The notes under the pieces are model-generated. The model searched no databases and had not been told where the DNA came from. It saw nothing but the letters and a program-made list of their open reading frames with translations. From contig NZ_LN879451.1 of NCBI RefSeq assembly GCF_001403615.1, forward strand, positions 135,553-199,552: a DNA stretch of 64,000 nucleotides, written 5' to 3'. Positions 1-8,391 of this stretch are shown here, piece after piece (within the stretch, counting starts at the first letter, position 1; the number at the start of each line of letters is the position of its first letter). The DNA comes from Desnuesiella massiliensis. GTDB lineage: Bacteria; Bacillota; Clostridia; Clostridiales; Clostridiaceae. The position numbers were made by a program, and so were the translations under genes.

Positions 1-146
1 TTGCCTAACAAGGCTCCTAGAAATATACCTATGCCTGATCCAAAGCATATGCCAAGAGCTATACTTTTATTTTCTTCATATAGTGCATCTTTTTTTGATT
101 CTTCTATATTTGCCTTTTCTTTCATTTCTAAAACAGAGTTTTGCAT
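1..146 (-). CDS. Small membrane protein, N-terminal part (cut by window edge)
   Basis: A reading frame starts with ATG at 146 and runs off the left edge after 48 codons without a stop. A strong GGGAGG ribosome binding site lies upstream at about 158-163. The protein begins MQNSVLEMKEKANIEESKKD, a charged, probably helical stretch. It then enters a glycine-rich hydrophobic segment (GICFGSGIGIFLGALLG) that looks like a membrane helix with glycine packing. It lies 81 bp downstream of the ABC permease on the same strand and could be co-transcribed with it. Family not recognised; the C-terminus is not visible. Confidence 0.6.
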   Translation of the reverse strand, partial: MQNSVLEMKEKANIEESKKDALYEENKSIALGICFGSGIGIFLGALLG

Positions 147-227
147 AACCCTTTTAAATCCCTCCCATAAACCCTTTTACTATATTAGACGTATTAAACC
201 CTATAAAGGTTTCGTAAAATATAAATT

Positions 228-1892
228 TTATTGTATTCTCTTATACATTTTTTCACCTTTAGTACTTACAAAGTATACTAAAATTGAATTTAAAAGCACA
301 CCCACTAAAGCTATAACTCCAAAAGCCATCCACAAAGTAGGTTTAAATTTTATAGTTAAGTATACTGTTCCTCCTGCTATAGCCATGCATAGCATCATAG
401 CTATAAAAGAGTTAAAATTTTGTTTAACAGCTTTATTTTCATCATCCCAGTTTAATTTTGGTTTTCTTAGGTCTACTATTATACCCAATAAACTTGTAAA
501 TAAAATAGCTAGGGCAGAAACTATAAATAGCACTAATGCCATCATTATAGGAGCTTTGGTCACTATCGATAGTAGTAGAATAAATAGAGTAGCAGAAGCA
601 ATGCTAATTAAAAATCCTGCCATTACCTTTGCAAATATTTGATCTCTATATCTCATAGGTATATATTTACTTACAAAGATATTTTGACCTTCTCTTGATA
701 TGGCCGTAGAAGTTATAGAATTAGAGCTAGATATAAATATCATAATTGCAAAAGCTATACATATAACTATACCCGCTGTATCATTATTATATATCTTTGA
801 AGAGAAACTAAGTATCTTAGGAAGTAAGTCTCTCTCTGCTAATAATGGTATTAAAAAGAATATGGGCCACAAGAAATTTATTATAACACAATTTATTAGA
901 TAAGCTGGTGTCCTAAATAAAACTCTTAGTTCCTTTAATATATACGTTTTTATTGCTGAATTTTGCACCGTACTTTTATCTAATTCTTGTTCTCCTAGCT
1001 TCTTACGTCTTGCAAAGGATTCAGACATTCCTATTACGCCCTTAAAGTAAAGAATATTTCCTACAATCATAAATATTATGAAGGCTGCAGCTGTTATAGC
1101 TAAAAATATCAATAGGTTTAGGCTAGCCTTTCCTAAATCAGAGGAGGCTAAAGCAAAAGCTGAAAACTTAGAAGAAGGAAACATATTGGATACTATGCCT
1201 ATTAAAGAATTATCTCCGCTAGATAGTAATTTCATAAGCTCTTGTTCATTGGTCATATTTCTTCCAACTCTTTGCATCATGATGTTTATGCCGATACCAC
1301 TGAACATAGCTAAAAGTCCACCTACTACTCTAAAGGCATCCTTATGCTTACCTAAGTTTGTAAATCTCATTATTACCATATTAATAATAGCTGCAACCAC
1401 CAAAGGTAAAACCGGTAATAGTAAGAACACAATTATAGAGTATATATAATATAATGCTCCTGCACTGCTCTTAGCTCCATATACAATGATAATTGGTGCT
1501 AAAACTACTAACTCAGTTAAATATTCATAAACCAGTACAGCGATAAACTTACCTGTCAATATTTCGTGCGACTTTAATGGTAGAGGCAGTAGACTTTCTA
1601 TGTCCTTTGCAAAATAAAAGGTAGTTAAAACATAAAGTATACCAAATACAAATACTACCAAACTAACCATAACCATACCAAAGCCTAAGATTACACCTTG
1701 TTGCTGCATCATAGCTAGCATATCATAAGCTTCTGAAATAAATAGCCCTAAAGGAACCCCTAAAGACAAAATAAATATGGCGGCGAGGAAAATGATCATA
1801 GCAAATCCAGCAAACTTCTTGCCTTTTTTACCGCCTAAGCTTTCTCCTCCATTTTTTAAAAATACTTTTACCAGTGATATTATCTTACTCAT
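228..1892 (-). CDS. ABC transporter permease (ABC-2 / putative exporter type)
   Basis: A 554-residue polytopic membrane protein with about twelve hydrophobic segments. A basic N-terminus is followed by helices near residues 30-52 and 70-92, and a charged cytoplasmic loop lies in the middle (around residues 290-320). This size and layout match the large single-chain permeases that pair with one ABC ATPase in Firmicutes. Its start overlaps the end of the upstream ATPase gene by 8 bp, so the two are translationally coupled and probably form one transporter. Substrate cannot be inferred; export of a peptide, lipid or drug is usual for the group. Confidence 0.8.
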   Translation of the reverse strand: MSKIISLVKVFLKNGGESLGGKKGKKFAGFAMIIFLAAIFILSLGVPLGLFISEAYDMLAMMQQQGVILGFGMVMVSLVVFVFGILYVLTTFYFAKDIESLLPLPLKSHEILTGKFIAVLVYEYLTELVVLAPIIIVYGAKSSAGALYYIYSIIVFLLLPVLPLVVAAIINMVIMRFTNLGKHKDAFRVVGGLLAMFSGIGINIMMQRVGRNMTNEQELMKLLSSGDNSLIGIVSNMFPSSKFSAFALASSDLGKASLNLLIFLAITAAAFIIFMIVGNILYFKGVIGMSESFARRKKLGEQELDKSTVQNSAIKTYILKELRVLFRTPAYLINCVIINFLWPIFFLIPLLAERDLLPKILSFSSKIYNNDTAGIVICIAFAIMIFISSSNSITSTAISREGQNIFVSKYIPMRYRDQIFAKVMAGFLISIASATLFILLLSIVTKAPIMMALVLFIVSALAILFTSLLGIIVDLRKPKLNWDDENKAVKQNFNSFIAMMLCMAIAGGTVYLTIKFKPTLWMAFGVIALVGVLLNSILVYFVSTKGEKMYKRIQ

Positions 1893-2610
1893 TTTCTGTC
1901 ATCTCCAAAAACATATTTTCTAAGGAGCTATTTTCTTTAAAGTGATCTTTCATTTCCTCTAGGGTTCCACAGAATAATATCTTTCCTTTATTTATAATAG
2001 CTACTCTATCACATAGCTTTTCTGCAACCTCTAGCACGTGAGTAGAGAAAAATACGGTTTTCCCACTGTTAGCATGCTCCTTCATCATTTCCTTTAGTAC
2101 AAAGGATGATTTAGGATCTAGCCCTGTTAGTGGTTCATCTAGTATCCAAACAGAAGGATCGTGAATAAGAGCTCCCATGATTACAATCTTTTGTCTCATA
2201 CCATGGGAATAGGTTTGAATCTTATCGCCTAAAGCACTAGCCATATCAAATCTCTCTGCTAGCTTTTCAATTCTATCTTTTCTGATAGCCTTAGGTACTT
2301 CATAGATATCTGCCATAAAGTTTATATATTCTAAGCCTTTTAATCTTAAAAACATATCAGGACTATCTGGAACGAAGGCAAATTGTTTCTTTGACTCAAT
2401 AGGCCTCTCCTTAGTGTTTATACCATTTATTTTTATTTCTCCCTTGTCCTGAGCTATAATGCCTGTAATCATCTTTATAGTAGTGGTTTTACCAGCACCA
2501 TTGGGTCCTAAAAAGCCAAATATCTCTCCATCGTTAATGGTTAGATTAAGATTCTCTACAGCATTGCTAATGTTATTATAGCTTTTTGTTACATTACTTA
2601 TTTCTATCAT
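1885..2610 (-). CDS. ABC transporter ATP-binding protein
   Basis: A 241-residue ATPase with all ABC motifs: Walker A GPNGAGKTT (residues 35-43), a signature-like YSHGMRQK near 134, and Walker B with the catalytic Glu in WILDEP near 155-160. A switch His follows (STHVLEVAEKLCD). The C-terminal short extension is typical of ATPases serving ABC-2 type permeases. It is the first gene of a two-gene operon and overlaps the permease by 8 bp. The ATG has a GGGGGA binding site, and a good sigma-A promoter lies at 2641-2669. Confidence 0.92.
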   Translation of the reverse strand: MIEISNVTKSYNNISNAVENLNLTINDGEIFGFLGPNGAGKTTTIKMITGIIAQDKGEIKINGINTKERPIESKKQFAFVPDSPDMFLRLKGLEYINFMADIYEVPKAIRKDRIEKLAERFDMASALGDKIQTYSHGMRQKIVIMGALIHDPSVWILDEPLTGLDPKSSFVLKEMMKEHANSGKTVFFSTHVLEVAEKLCDRVAIINKGKILFCGTLEEMKDHFKENSSLENMFLEMTENE

Positions 2611-2640
2611 AGTATTTCCCCCTTATTAAGAACTAATTTA

Positions 2641-2669
2641 ATTATATTTATTCTTATATCCTTTAACAA
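2641..2669 (-). promoter_or_regulatory. Sigma-A promoter of the ABC transporter operon
   Basis: On the minus strand, TTGTTA (2664-2669) and a perfect TATAAT (2641-2646) are separated by 17 bp, about 30 bp before the ATPase start. No operator-like dyad is obvious. Confidence 0.55.
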
Positions 2670-2863
2670 CTTTAATTTTACGTTAAAAAGAGTTATTAAA
2701 TATCATTTTAAGCGTTTGATCTGATTATCTTATGTGATTTCATAGCTTTACTTTGTTTATCTCTTCCTGGTAAACATATACTTCACTTTATATTTCCTTT
2801 GACCTTTTATTATATCTCTTTATCCTTAAAATAACATTAATTAATTCTTAAATTAGCCTTAAA

Positions 2864-2907
2864 TAAAAAAACATCAATGAAAACACTATATGCCCTCATT
2901 GATGCTA
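2864..2907 (-). terminator. Intrinsic terminator of spmAB
   Basis: On the minus strand a 9-bp stem (CATCAATGA/TCATTGATG, 2872-2880 with 2896-2904) is followed by TTTTTTT, directly after the spmB stop. The rest of the 2611-2911 gap holds only the ABC operon promoter. Confidence 0.85.
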
Positions 2908-2911
2908 ATAC

Positions 2912-3448
2912 TTATTTTAAAATCCATAATCTAACTAAGGTTACTGCCATTATAGCCGCAGTTATATCAGCCAATATAGCTGCCCATAAGGTATGCCTTA
3001 TCTTTTTTATTCCCACCGCCCCATAGTAAACTGTCAATGTATAAAATATAGTTTCTGTAGATCCCATTATTACAGAAGCTATTAATCCAATATAGCTATC
3101 TACCCCAAATTGCTTTAGAGTTTCCGTAAAAACACCCATAGCTCCACTACCTGACAGTGGTTTTATAAGCAATAAGGGTACTATTTCCTTTGGTATACCT
3201 AATAAAGATACTATGGGTCTTAGGCTATTTGTAAGAAAATCCAGTGCTTTAGAATCCCTAAAAACTCTTACTGCTACGAGCATGGCTAATAAATAGGGAA
3301 ATATTCTTAAGCATATAGAAAGTCCATCCTTTGCCCCCTCAATAAAGCATTCATATACTTTAACCTTTTTAGCCATACCATAAATAACTATAGTAAGTAT
3401 TATCAATGGTATTATCGCTTTTATAAGATATTGAACTAATTCTCTCAT
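2912..3448 (-). CDS. spmB: Spore maturation protein B
   Basis: A 178-residue membrane protein with nucleoside-recognition (Gate) domain features, such as GLSICLRIFPYLLAMLVAVRVF and the serine/glycine-rich KPLSGSGAMGV segment. SpmB works with SpmA in dehydrating the spore core during Bacillus and Clostridium sporulation; that role is known for the family, not shown here. ATG with AAGGAG 5 bp upstream. It follows spmA by 13 bp and the pair shares a terminator, so this is the usual spmA-spmB operon. Confidence 0.93.
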   Translation of the reverse strand: MRELVQYLIKAIIPLIILTIVIYGMAKKVKVYECFIEGAKDGLSICLRIFPYLLAMLVAVRVFRDSKALDFLTNSLRPIVSLLGIPKEIVPLLLIKPLSGSGAMGVFTETLKQFGVDSYIGLIASVIMGSTETIFYTLTVYYGAVGIKKIRHTLWAAILADITAAIMAVTLVRLWILK

Positions 3449-3461
3449 AAATACTCCTTAA

Positions 3462-4037
3462 TCAAAAATATTTTTGTAAAATTTTACAGGCAATTATACC
3501 TACAAAAGCTGCTGTAGCTGTAGATATTATGGCTGGAATTATGATTATTCCAGGATTTTGAGAGTTCAAGGCCGCTCTGATAGATAGCACCGTGGTAGGT
3601 ACAAATTGAATACAGGCAGCATTCATAACAAGAAAAAGCGCCATGTCATTACTAGCCTTATCCTTTTCTCTATTTATTCTCTGCATTTCCTCCATGGCCT
3701 TTATTCCAAATGGGGTTGCCGCATTGGATAGCCCCATCATATTAGCAGTTAAATTCATCACTACCGCCCCCATAACCTTCTCATCCTTAGCTCCCTCCTT
3801 AAACAATATTTTTAAAATAGGCCTTAAGGCTAAAGCTATTTTCTCAGTTAAGCCACTTCTTTCAGCAATTTTCATAATTCCACACCAAAGGCACATTAAC
3901 CCTGCAAGCCCTAAAACTAATTGCACAGTATCTCCCGCTGAAGCTACAATACCTTTAGAAATAATATCACCTTGTCCATTTACTAATCCTAAAATAATTC
4001 CTATGAATATCATGGCAAACCATATGTAATTTATCAT
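3462..4037 (-). CDS. spmA: Spore maturation protein A
   Basis: A 191-residue membrane protein of the nucleoside-recognition domain family, with conserved segments GLAGLMCLWCGIMKIAERSGL and MGLSNAATPFGIKAMEEMQ. I chose the ATG at 4037 (MINYIW) because a GGAGG site lies 6 bp upstream; a longer frame to 4070 has no such site. First gene of spmAB. Its presence marks the organism as an endospore former. Confidence 0.93.
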   Translation of the reverse strand: MINYIWFAMIFIGIILGLVNGQGDIISKGIVASAGDTVQLVLGLAGLMCLWCGIMKIAERSGLTEKIALALRPILKILFKEGAKDEKVMGAVVMNLTANMMGLSNAATPFGIKAMEEMQRINREKDKASNDMALFLVMNAACIQFVPTTVLSIRAALNSQNPGIIIIPAIISTATAAFVGIIACKILQKYF

Positions 4038-4172
4038 AAATAACCTCCAGGCAGTATATAATCTATACATATATATGAAAAAAACTGTGTTTTTATCCTT
4101 TTCTTATTGAAATTGTTTATTATGAGTGTTAACATTTATTTTGGAGATACGTTACGTTTAGGGGGATTTAGG

Positions 4173-4415
4173 ATGACCATACGTGATATTATGAAATATA
4201 TAGAAAGCGAATATGGTATTATTAATCAAACTCCCTGCGAAGTTTGCGGTGGAGAATATTTTGCAGAGGACTTGGAAATAGTACTTATAGATGAAATTCC
4301 TTTTGATGTTTGTGAATGTACTTGTTCAAATTGTGGACATGAACGTTCTTTTATGTTTACAGCTCCTTTTATAGAGCTTAAAAACCATAAAAATATATTA
4401 AGAAAACTAAATTAG
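4173..4415 (+). CDS. Small zinc-ribbon-like protein, function unknown
   Basis: An 80-residue protein with two Cys pairs, CEVCGG (near 21-26) and CECTCSNCGHE (near 49-59), arranged like a zinc ribbon. The frame is open upstream to 4107, but the ATG at 4173 follows an AGGGGG site and gives the natural start MTIRDIMKYIES. Divergent from spmA. Its stop codon shares a base with a 34-bp copy of the repeat end described at 4415. No family recognised. Confidence 0.65.
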   Translation: MTIRDIMKYIESEYGIINQTPCEVCGGEYFAEDLEIVLIDEIPFDVCECTCSNCGHERSFMFTAPFIELKNHKNILRKLN

Positions 4416-4448
4416 GCATCGTAAAAAATAACTAGTCAAAGATGCGAA
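4415..4448 (+). repeat. Solo end of the 157-bp palindromic element
   Basis: The sequence GGCATCGTAAAAAATAACTAG and the following bases up to GATGCGAA match the right end of the element at 4963-5119 (read on its minus strand), with one indel and one substitution. The copy begins on the last base of a stop codon. Its last bases run into the GAAGGAG binding site of the next gene. Confidence 0.75.
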
Positions 4449-4460
4449 GGAGATTTTATA

Positions 4461-4646
4461 ATGGATGACAACAAAATAAAGCTGGCTCAAAAAGATATTG
4501 ATGATGCACTTTCTACTGTAGAAGCTATGGAAAAATGTATTAACGAATCAACTTTGACAAATGAAGAAATTAAGAAAAAATTCATGACCTTATCAGAAAA
4601 AGTTCAACAGATAGAAGATATTCTAAAAACTGAGGGAATTATATAA
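4461..4646 (+). CDS. Small hypothetical protein, helical
   Basis: A 61-residue charged protein (MDDNKIKLAQKDIDDALSTV...) predicted to be mostly helical, possibly a short coiled coil, without Cys or membrane segments. ATG with GAAGGAG about 8 bp upstream; part of that site lies in the 3' end of the repeat copy at 4415-4448. Followed by a strong terminator at 4695. Family not recognised. Confidence 0.6.
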   Translation: MDDNKIKLAQKDIDDALSTVEAMEKCINESTLTNEEIKKKFMTLSEKVQQIEDILKTEGII

Positions 4647-4694
4647 GGTACAATAACAATCTTAGATTTTGCAGCTTATATAATAAGAAGTATA

Positions 4695-4738
4695 AAAGAC
4701 CTATTTAGTTATTAATCTAACTAAATAGGTCTTTCTAT
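4695..4738. terminator. Bidirectional intrinsic terminator
   Basis: A perfect 17-bp stem (AAAGACCTATTTAGTTA, 4695-4711, with 4718-4734) and a 6-nt loop, flanked by A- and T-rich tracts. It separates the plus-strand small gene from the converging citrate/decarboxylase operon and can serve both. Confidence 0.88.
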
Positions 4739-4775
4739 TTATATAATCGTCCATGATAATCTTATTAAATATTCT

Positions 4776-4928
4776 TTATTTTTTTTCTGGGAATACCTTA
4801 ATTAAAACTTTTATTGATGCAAATATCAATAGAAGAACTATAAAAATCCCTGCCATTCCAAAGCCCATAAGCTCAAAGCCCTGAAAAAAGGTTGGAAGAT
4901 TTCTGCTTAAATTTTCAAATAGATTCAT
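4776..4928 (-). CDS. Sodium-pump decarboxylase gamma subunit, membrane half
   Basis: A 50-residue protein with one membrane helix (LMGFGMAGIFIVLLLIFASI, about 20-39) followed by KVLIKVFPEKK. This is the N-terminal pattern of OadG/MmdD-family gamma/delta subunits, which anchor and assemble the biotin-dependent Na+ pump. I start at ATG 4928 (MNLFENLSRN) because GGAGAGG lies upstream; the longer frame to 4973 runs into the repeat at 4963. The soluble C-terminal half usual for the family is missing here and appears as a separate gene at 6736-6939. Last gene of the operon. Confidence 0.7.
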   Translation of the reverse strand: MNLFENLSRNLPTFFQGFELMGFGMAGIFIVLLLIFASIKVLIKVFPEKK

Positions 4929-4962
4929 GTGAACACATCCTCTCCATAAGTGATTTACTTTA

Positions 4963-5119
4963 GGCATCTCCAAAAAAATAACTAGTCAGTCTACTCGTCT
5001 ATTTTGCGTAATACTGCGTCCACAGAACCCACTAATAGCCCCACTATTAATGGAACCCGTGTCCTTGTCTTACGCAAAATATAATTCGCATCTTTAACTA
5101 GTTATTTTTTTACGATGCC
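4963..5119. repeat. 157-bp nested palindromic element (MITE-like)
   Basis: The ends are near-perfect inverted repeats of about 23 bp (GGCATC....AAAAAAATAACTAGT on each strand). Inside lies an 11-bp inverted pair (ATTTTGCGTAA/TTACGCAAAAT) and a central TAATAG/CTATTA pair. The whole unit can fold into one long hairpin. TTA borders both ends, a possible 3-bp target duplication. It sits between the beta and gamma subunit genes inside the decarboxylase operon and is therefore transcribed. It has no coding capacity. A partial copy is at 4415-4448. Confidence 0.8.
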
Positions 5120-5144
5120 TTAACAACATTGATAGATACAAGTG

Positions 5145-6269
5145 CTATGCAAAGAATGCAAGAAGAAGTCCACCAGCTATAACTGAAGCTATTTGACCAG
5201 CTACGTTAGCTCCTACAGCATACATCAAAACGAAGTTTTGCGGATCCTCCTTTTGAGCCATCTTTTGTATTACCCTTGCAGACATTGGGAAAGCTGATAT
5301 ACCTGCCGCTCCTATCATTGGATTAATCTTTTCCTTCCTGAAAAGGTTAATGAACTTAGCAAACAGTACACCACCAATGGTATCGAAGATGAAGGCTACT
5401 AGTCCAAAAGCTATAATTAAAAGAGTTTTAAATTGTATGAACTCCTCTGCTGTCATCTTTGTAGCAATGGTTATTCCTAGTAGAATAGTAACTATATTAA
5501 CTAGCTCATTTTGAGCTGCATTAGATAATCTATCAAGAACTCCACACTCTCTTAAAAGATTTCCAAACATAAGGAAGCCTATAAGAGGAAGAGAGACTGG
5601 GGCTATTAGCCCTGCTACTATAGTAATTATTATTGGGAAAAGTATTTTAGTAGTTTTTGATACATTTTCTGCTTTATATTTCATTCTTATCATACGCTCT
5701 TTTTTAGTAGTAACAAGCTTTATAGCAAAAGGCTGTATTATCGGCACCAGTGCCATATAGGAATAGGCCGCTATAGTTACAGGCCCCAAGAGGTGGTAAG
5801 CCAGCTGACTTGTTACAAATATGGAGGTAGGACCGTCTGCGGCACCTATTATACCTATGGAAGCAGCCTCTCTGATATCAAATCCTCCAAATAAACCTGC
5901 CACACATATAGTAAAGAATATACCAAACTGCGCTGCAGCACCGAACAAGAGCATGAATGGATTTTGAAGCAATGGTCCGAAGTCTATCATGGCTCCTATA
6001 CCTATAAATATTAGCAGCGGAAATAACTCTGTGGTTATACCACCTAAAAATAAAAAATCTAGTATCCCCTCAACCTTAGTATTTCCTATAATTTGAGTCA
6101 GTACACCGGTACTAGGGAAGTTAACTAAAATCGCACCAAAGCCCATGGGTAATAACAACGCAGGTTCGTATTCCTTTTTTATAGCAAGGTAAATAAGAAC
6201 ACCACCTACTACCCACATAATAATTTGTTTATAAGAAATAGACATAATTCCTTGGATTAATATTTCCAT
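5145..6269 (-). CDS. oadB: Sodium-translocating decarboxylase beta subunit
   Basis: A 374-residue polytopic membrane protein of the OadB/MmdB/GcdB family. It carries the conserved GAADGPTSIFVTSQLA segment that contributes to Na+ binding, and GAAGISAFPMSARVIQ near the C-terminus. In this family the beta subunit decarboxylates carboxybiotin and couples the reaction to Na+ export. ATG with AGGAGG 7 bp upstream. It follows the biotin carrier gene by 28 bp. Given citrate lyase in the same operon, oxaloacetate decarboxylase is the most likely complex, though the beta subunit alone does not distinguish methylmalonyl-CoA or glutaconyl-CoA pumps. Confidence 0.93.
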   Translation of the reverse strand: MEILIQGIMSISYKQIIMWVVGGVLIYLAIKKEYEPALLLPMGFGAILVNFPSTGVLTQIIGNTKVEGILDFLFLGGITTELFPLLIFIGIGAMIDFGPLLQNPFMLLFGAAAQFGIFFTICVAGLFGGFDIREAASIGIIGAADGPTSIFVTSQLAYHLLGPVTIAAYSYMALVPIIQPFAIKLVTTKKERMIRMKYKAENVSKTTKILFPIIITIVAGLIAPVSLPLIGFLMFGNLLRECGVLDRLSNAAQNELVNIVTILLGITIATKMTAEEFIQFKTLLIIAFGLVAFIFDTIGGVLFAKFINLFRKEKINPMIGAAGISAFPMSARVIQKMAQKEDPQNFVLMYAVGANVAGQIASVIAGGLLLAFFA

Positions 6270-6297
6270 GTATTTTCCTCCTGTACTTTTATTAAAT

Positions 6298-6675
6298 TTA
6301 TCCTATCTGAACAAGAACCTCTCCAGGATTTACAGTTTGTCCCTTTGTTACTCCTACAGAAAGAACCTTTCCATCTATAGGTGATACTATTTCATTCTCC
6401 ATTTTCATAGCTTCTAATACCACTAGAACTTGATCTTTTTTAACTTGATCTCCTACTTTCACAAGGACGCCTACTATATTTCCTGGCATTGGAGCTTCTA
6501 CGGTTTCTCCGCCAGAGGCTTGAGCTACTGGTGCCTGGGCAGTTGCAGTTTGCGGCGCTTTATTAACAGCAGGAGCGCTATTGCTTCCTTTAGCAGTGGC
6601 AGCGGCTTCTCCAGTCACTTCCTCCATTTCTACTTCATAGACCTTACCATTTAGCTTTATCACATATTTTTTCAT
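6298..6675 (-). CDS. Biotin carboxyl carrier subunit of the decarboxylase
   Basis: A 125-residue protein: an N-terminal strand-rich region (MKKYVIKLNGKVYEVEME), an Ala/Pro-rich flexible linker (about 25-58), then a biotinyl domain with EAMKMEN. Lys91 is the expected biotinylation site. The domain moves CO2 from the carboxyltransferase to the membrane beta subunit. In many OadA proteins this domain is fused to the carboxyltransferase; here it is a free subunit. ATG 6675 is preferred over an in-frame GTG at 6687, which abuts the AGGAAGG site. Confidence 0.92.
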   Translation of the reverse strand: MKKYVIKLNGKVYEVEMEEVTGEAAATAKGSNSAPAVNKAPQTATAQAPVAQASGGETVEAPMPGNIVGVLVKVGDQVKKDQVLVVLEAMKMENEIVSPIDGKVLSVGVTKGQTVNPGEVLVQIG

Positions 6676-6735
6676 CTTTATTAACACCTTCCTATACTGA
6701 TTGTTTCATTTAAATGCATTTATAATCTAATGTTT

Positions 6736-6939
6736 CTATTGTATCCTTGTAATTTTTGAAATATGGAAGTGAGAATTAGGCTTATCCTTTCCTGCCATAA
6801 TAGAGGCAGCCAAGGCTATTATTATTCTATCTTCTTCATCTATTTCGTATTTAGCATTTTGTACTATAGGCTCTTCTATTGTATTTTCTGATTGCTGTTC
6901 TTTTCCAAAAAGTCTCTTAAAAAAATCTGATATTGCCAA
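6736..6939 (-). CDS. Sodium-pump decarboxylase small subunit, gamma C-terminal half (epsilon-like)
   Basis: A soluble protein of 67 residues. Its second half (EIDEEDRIIIALAASIMAG...HFHISKITRIQ) resembles the C-terminal segment of OadG/MmdD subunits, which has the form D-E-x-hydrophobic-AAI...hydrophobic-x-x-I-x-R. It has no membrane helix. Methylmalonyl-CoA decarboxylase of Veillonella has a separate small epsilon subunit homologous to the delta C-terminus, so a split arrangement has precedent. TTG at 6939 is the chosen start, with GGTGG upstream; in-frame GTG codons further up lack spacing. Lies between the carboxyltransferase and biotin carrier genes. Confidence 0.6.
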   Translation of the reverse strand: MAISDFFKRLFGKEQQSENTIEEPIVQNAKYEIDEEDRIIIALAASIMAGKDKPNSHFHISKITRIQ

Positions 6940-6958
6940 TAATTTCACCACCTTATTT

Positions 6959-8362
6959 CTACATGGTTACAGTAATATAATGTACTGTTTCCTCGGTTTC
7001 CTTTGTGCTACCACCAGTTTGAGGCTTTAGTCTATCCTCAAAGAATTTCTTTGCCACTTGAGGAAATACTATATAAGAAAGCACATCTTCTAATGAGGTG
7101 GCAAGTTCTCCAATCTCAGCCTTGTTTTTTTCAATCTCAGGTTCTAGCAAGTCTGCTGGTCTTACAGTGATAACCTCTTGATCACCAATTATTTTTTTCT
7201 TTACTTCTTCATTAATTGGTGCTGGCGAACTTCCATAAAGTCCTCTTACATATTCCTTTATCTCTTTAGGTACCATTTTATATCTTTCACCAGCTAATAT
7301 ATTAAATACCGCTTGGGTTCCCACCATCTGACTTAAGGGGGTAACTAATGGAGGAAATCCTAAGTCTTCTCTAACTCTAGGTATTTCCCTAAGCACTGCT
7401 TCATACTTATCTTCAGCTCTTTGTGTTTTTAACTGGGATAAAAGATTTGAAAGCATTCCTCCTGGCACTTGATAGGTTATAGTCTTAGGTTCTACATCCA
7501 TAACTTTAGGGTTTAATATGCCATTTTCTCTGTATTTATCTTTTATAGGTTTAAAATAATCGGCAATTTCCCCTAATAACTCTGTGTTTAGCCTTGGATT
7601 ACGTTCACCTTCCATTAGGGTAAGAACCATGGATTCTGTAGATGGCTGTGAAGTTCCCTCTGCAAAAGGTGAAATAGCCGTGTCAATTATATCCACTCCC
7701 GCCTCGGCTGCTTTTAAATAGGTCATGGATGCAATTCCGCTGGTACTATGAGTATGTAAATCCAAAGGAATACTCACTGTTTCCTTTAATCTTTTTATAA
7801 GCTCATAAGCTGAATTTGGAGTTAATATACCAGCCATGTCCTTTATACAGATTGAGTCTGCCCCTAGATCTTCCATGTATTTTGATAATTTTACATAGTA
7901 ATCTATAGTATGAACCTTGCTTGTAGTGTAGCTTATAGCGCATTGACAGTGGGCTCCGGCAGCTTTTATTGCTCTAATTGAGGTTTCTAAATTTCTAGTA
8001 TCGTTTAGAGCATCGAAAACTCTTATTATATCTATTCCGTTTTCTACAGACTTTTTAATGAAAGCTTCTACTACATCATCTGCATAATGCTTATATCCTA
8101 AAAGATTTTGTCCCCTTAATAGCATCTGCAATTTAGTATTTTTAACAACCTTACGAATTTCCCTCAATCTTTCCCAAGGATCTTCATTTAAAAAACGAAG
8201 ACATGCATCAAAGGTAGCGCCTCCCCAAACCTCCAAAGCGTGATATCCAACTCTGTCCATCTTTTCTAATATAGGCAATATCTCTTCTGTTTTTAATCTG
8301 GTAGCAATAAGAGACTGATGACCATCTCTAAGCGCTGTTTCTGTTATTTTTATTGGATTCAC
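6959..8362 (-). CDS. oadA: Oxaloacetate decarboxylase alpha subunit (carboxyltransferase)
   Basis: A protein of 467 residues with a TIM-barrel carboxyltransferase domain: ETALRDGHQSLIATR at the start (metal-binding Asp), EVWGGATFDACLRFL, the DLHTHSTSG metal-binding His pair, then the conserved post-barrel domain (VPGGMLSNLLSQL, FPPLVTPLSQMVGTQAV). It lacks the C-terminal biotinyl domain, supplied by the gene at 6298. It transfers CO2 from oxaloacetate to biotin, yielding pyruvate. GTG at 8362 has AGGAGG at proper spacing; the frame upstream to 8404 overlaps an intergenic hairpin. Confidence 0.93.
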   Translation of the reverse strand: MNPIKITETALRDGHQSLIATRLKTEEILPILEKMDRVGYHALEVWGGATFDACLRFLNEDPWERLREIRKVVKNTKLQMLLRGQNLLGYKHYADDVVEAFIKKSVENGIDIIRVFDALNDTRNLETSIRAIKAAGAHCQCAISYTTSKVHTIDYYVKLSKYMEDLGADSICIKDMAGILTPNSAYELIKRLKETVSIPLDLHTHSTSGIASMTYLKAAEAGVDIIDTAISPFAEGTSQPSTESMVLTLMEGERNPRLNTELLGEIADYFKPIKDKYRENGILNPKVMDVEPKTITYQVPGGMLSNLLSQLKTQRAEDKYEAVLREIPRVREDLGFPPLVTPLSQMVGTQAVFNILAGERYKMVPKEIKEYVRGLYGSSPAPINEEVKKKIIGDQEVITVRPADLLEPEIEKNKAEIGELATSLEDVLSYIVFPQVAKKFFEDRLKPQTGGSTKETEETVHYITVTM

Positions 8363-8391
8363 TGTTATATTCCTCCTCGTGTTTCTCATTA

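Noticed and set aside
1..642. Long plus-strand open frame at the left edge
   Set aside because: It lies opposite the well-supported ABC permease and the partial minus-strand gene, has no ribosome binding site and no recognisable domain; a shadow frame.
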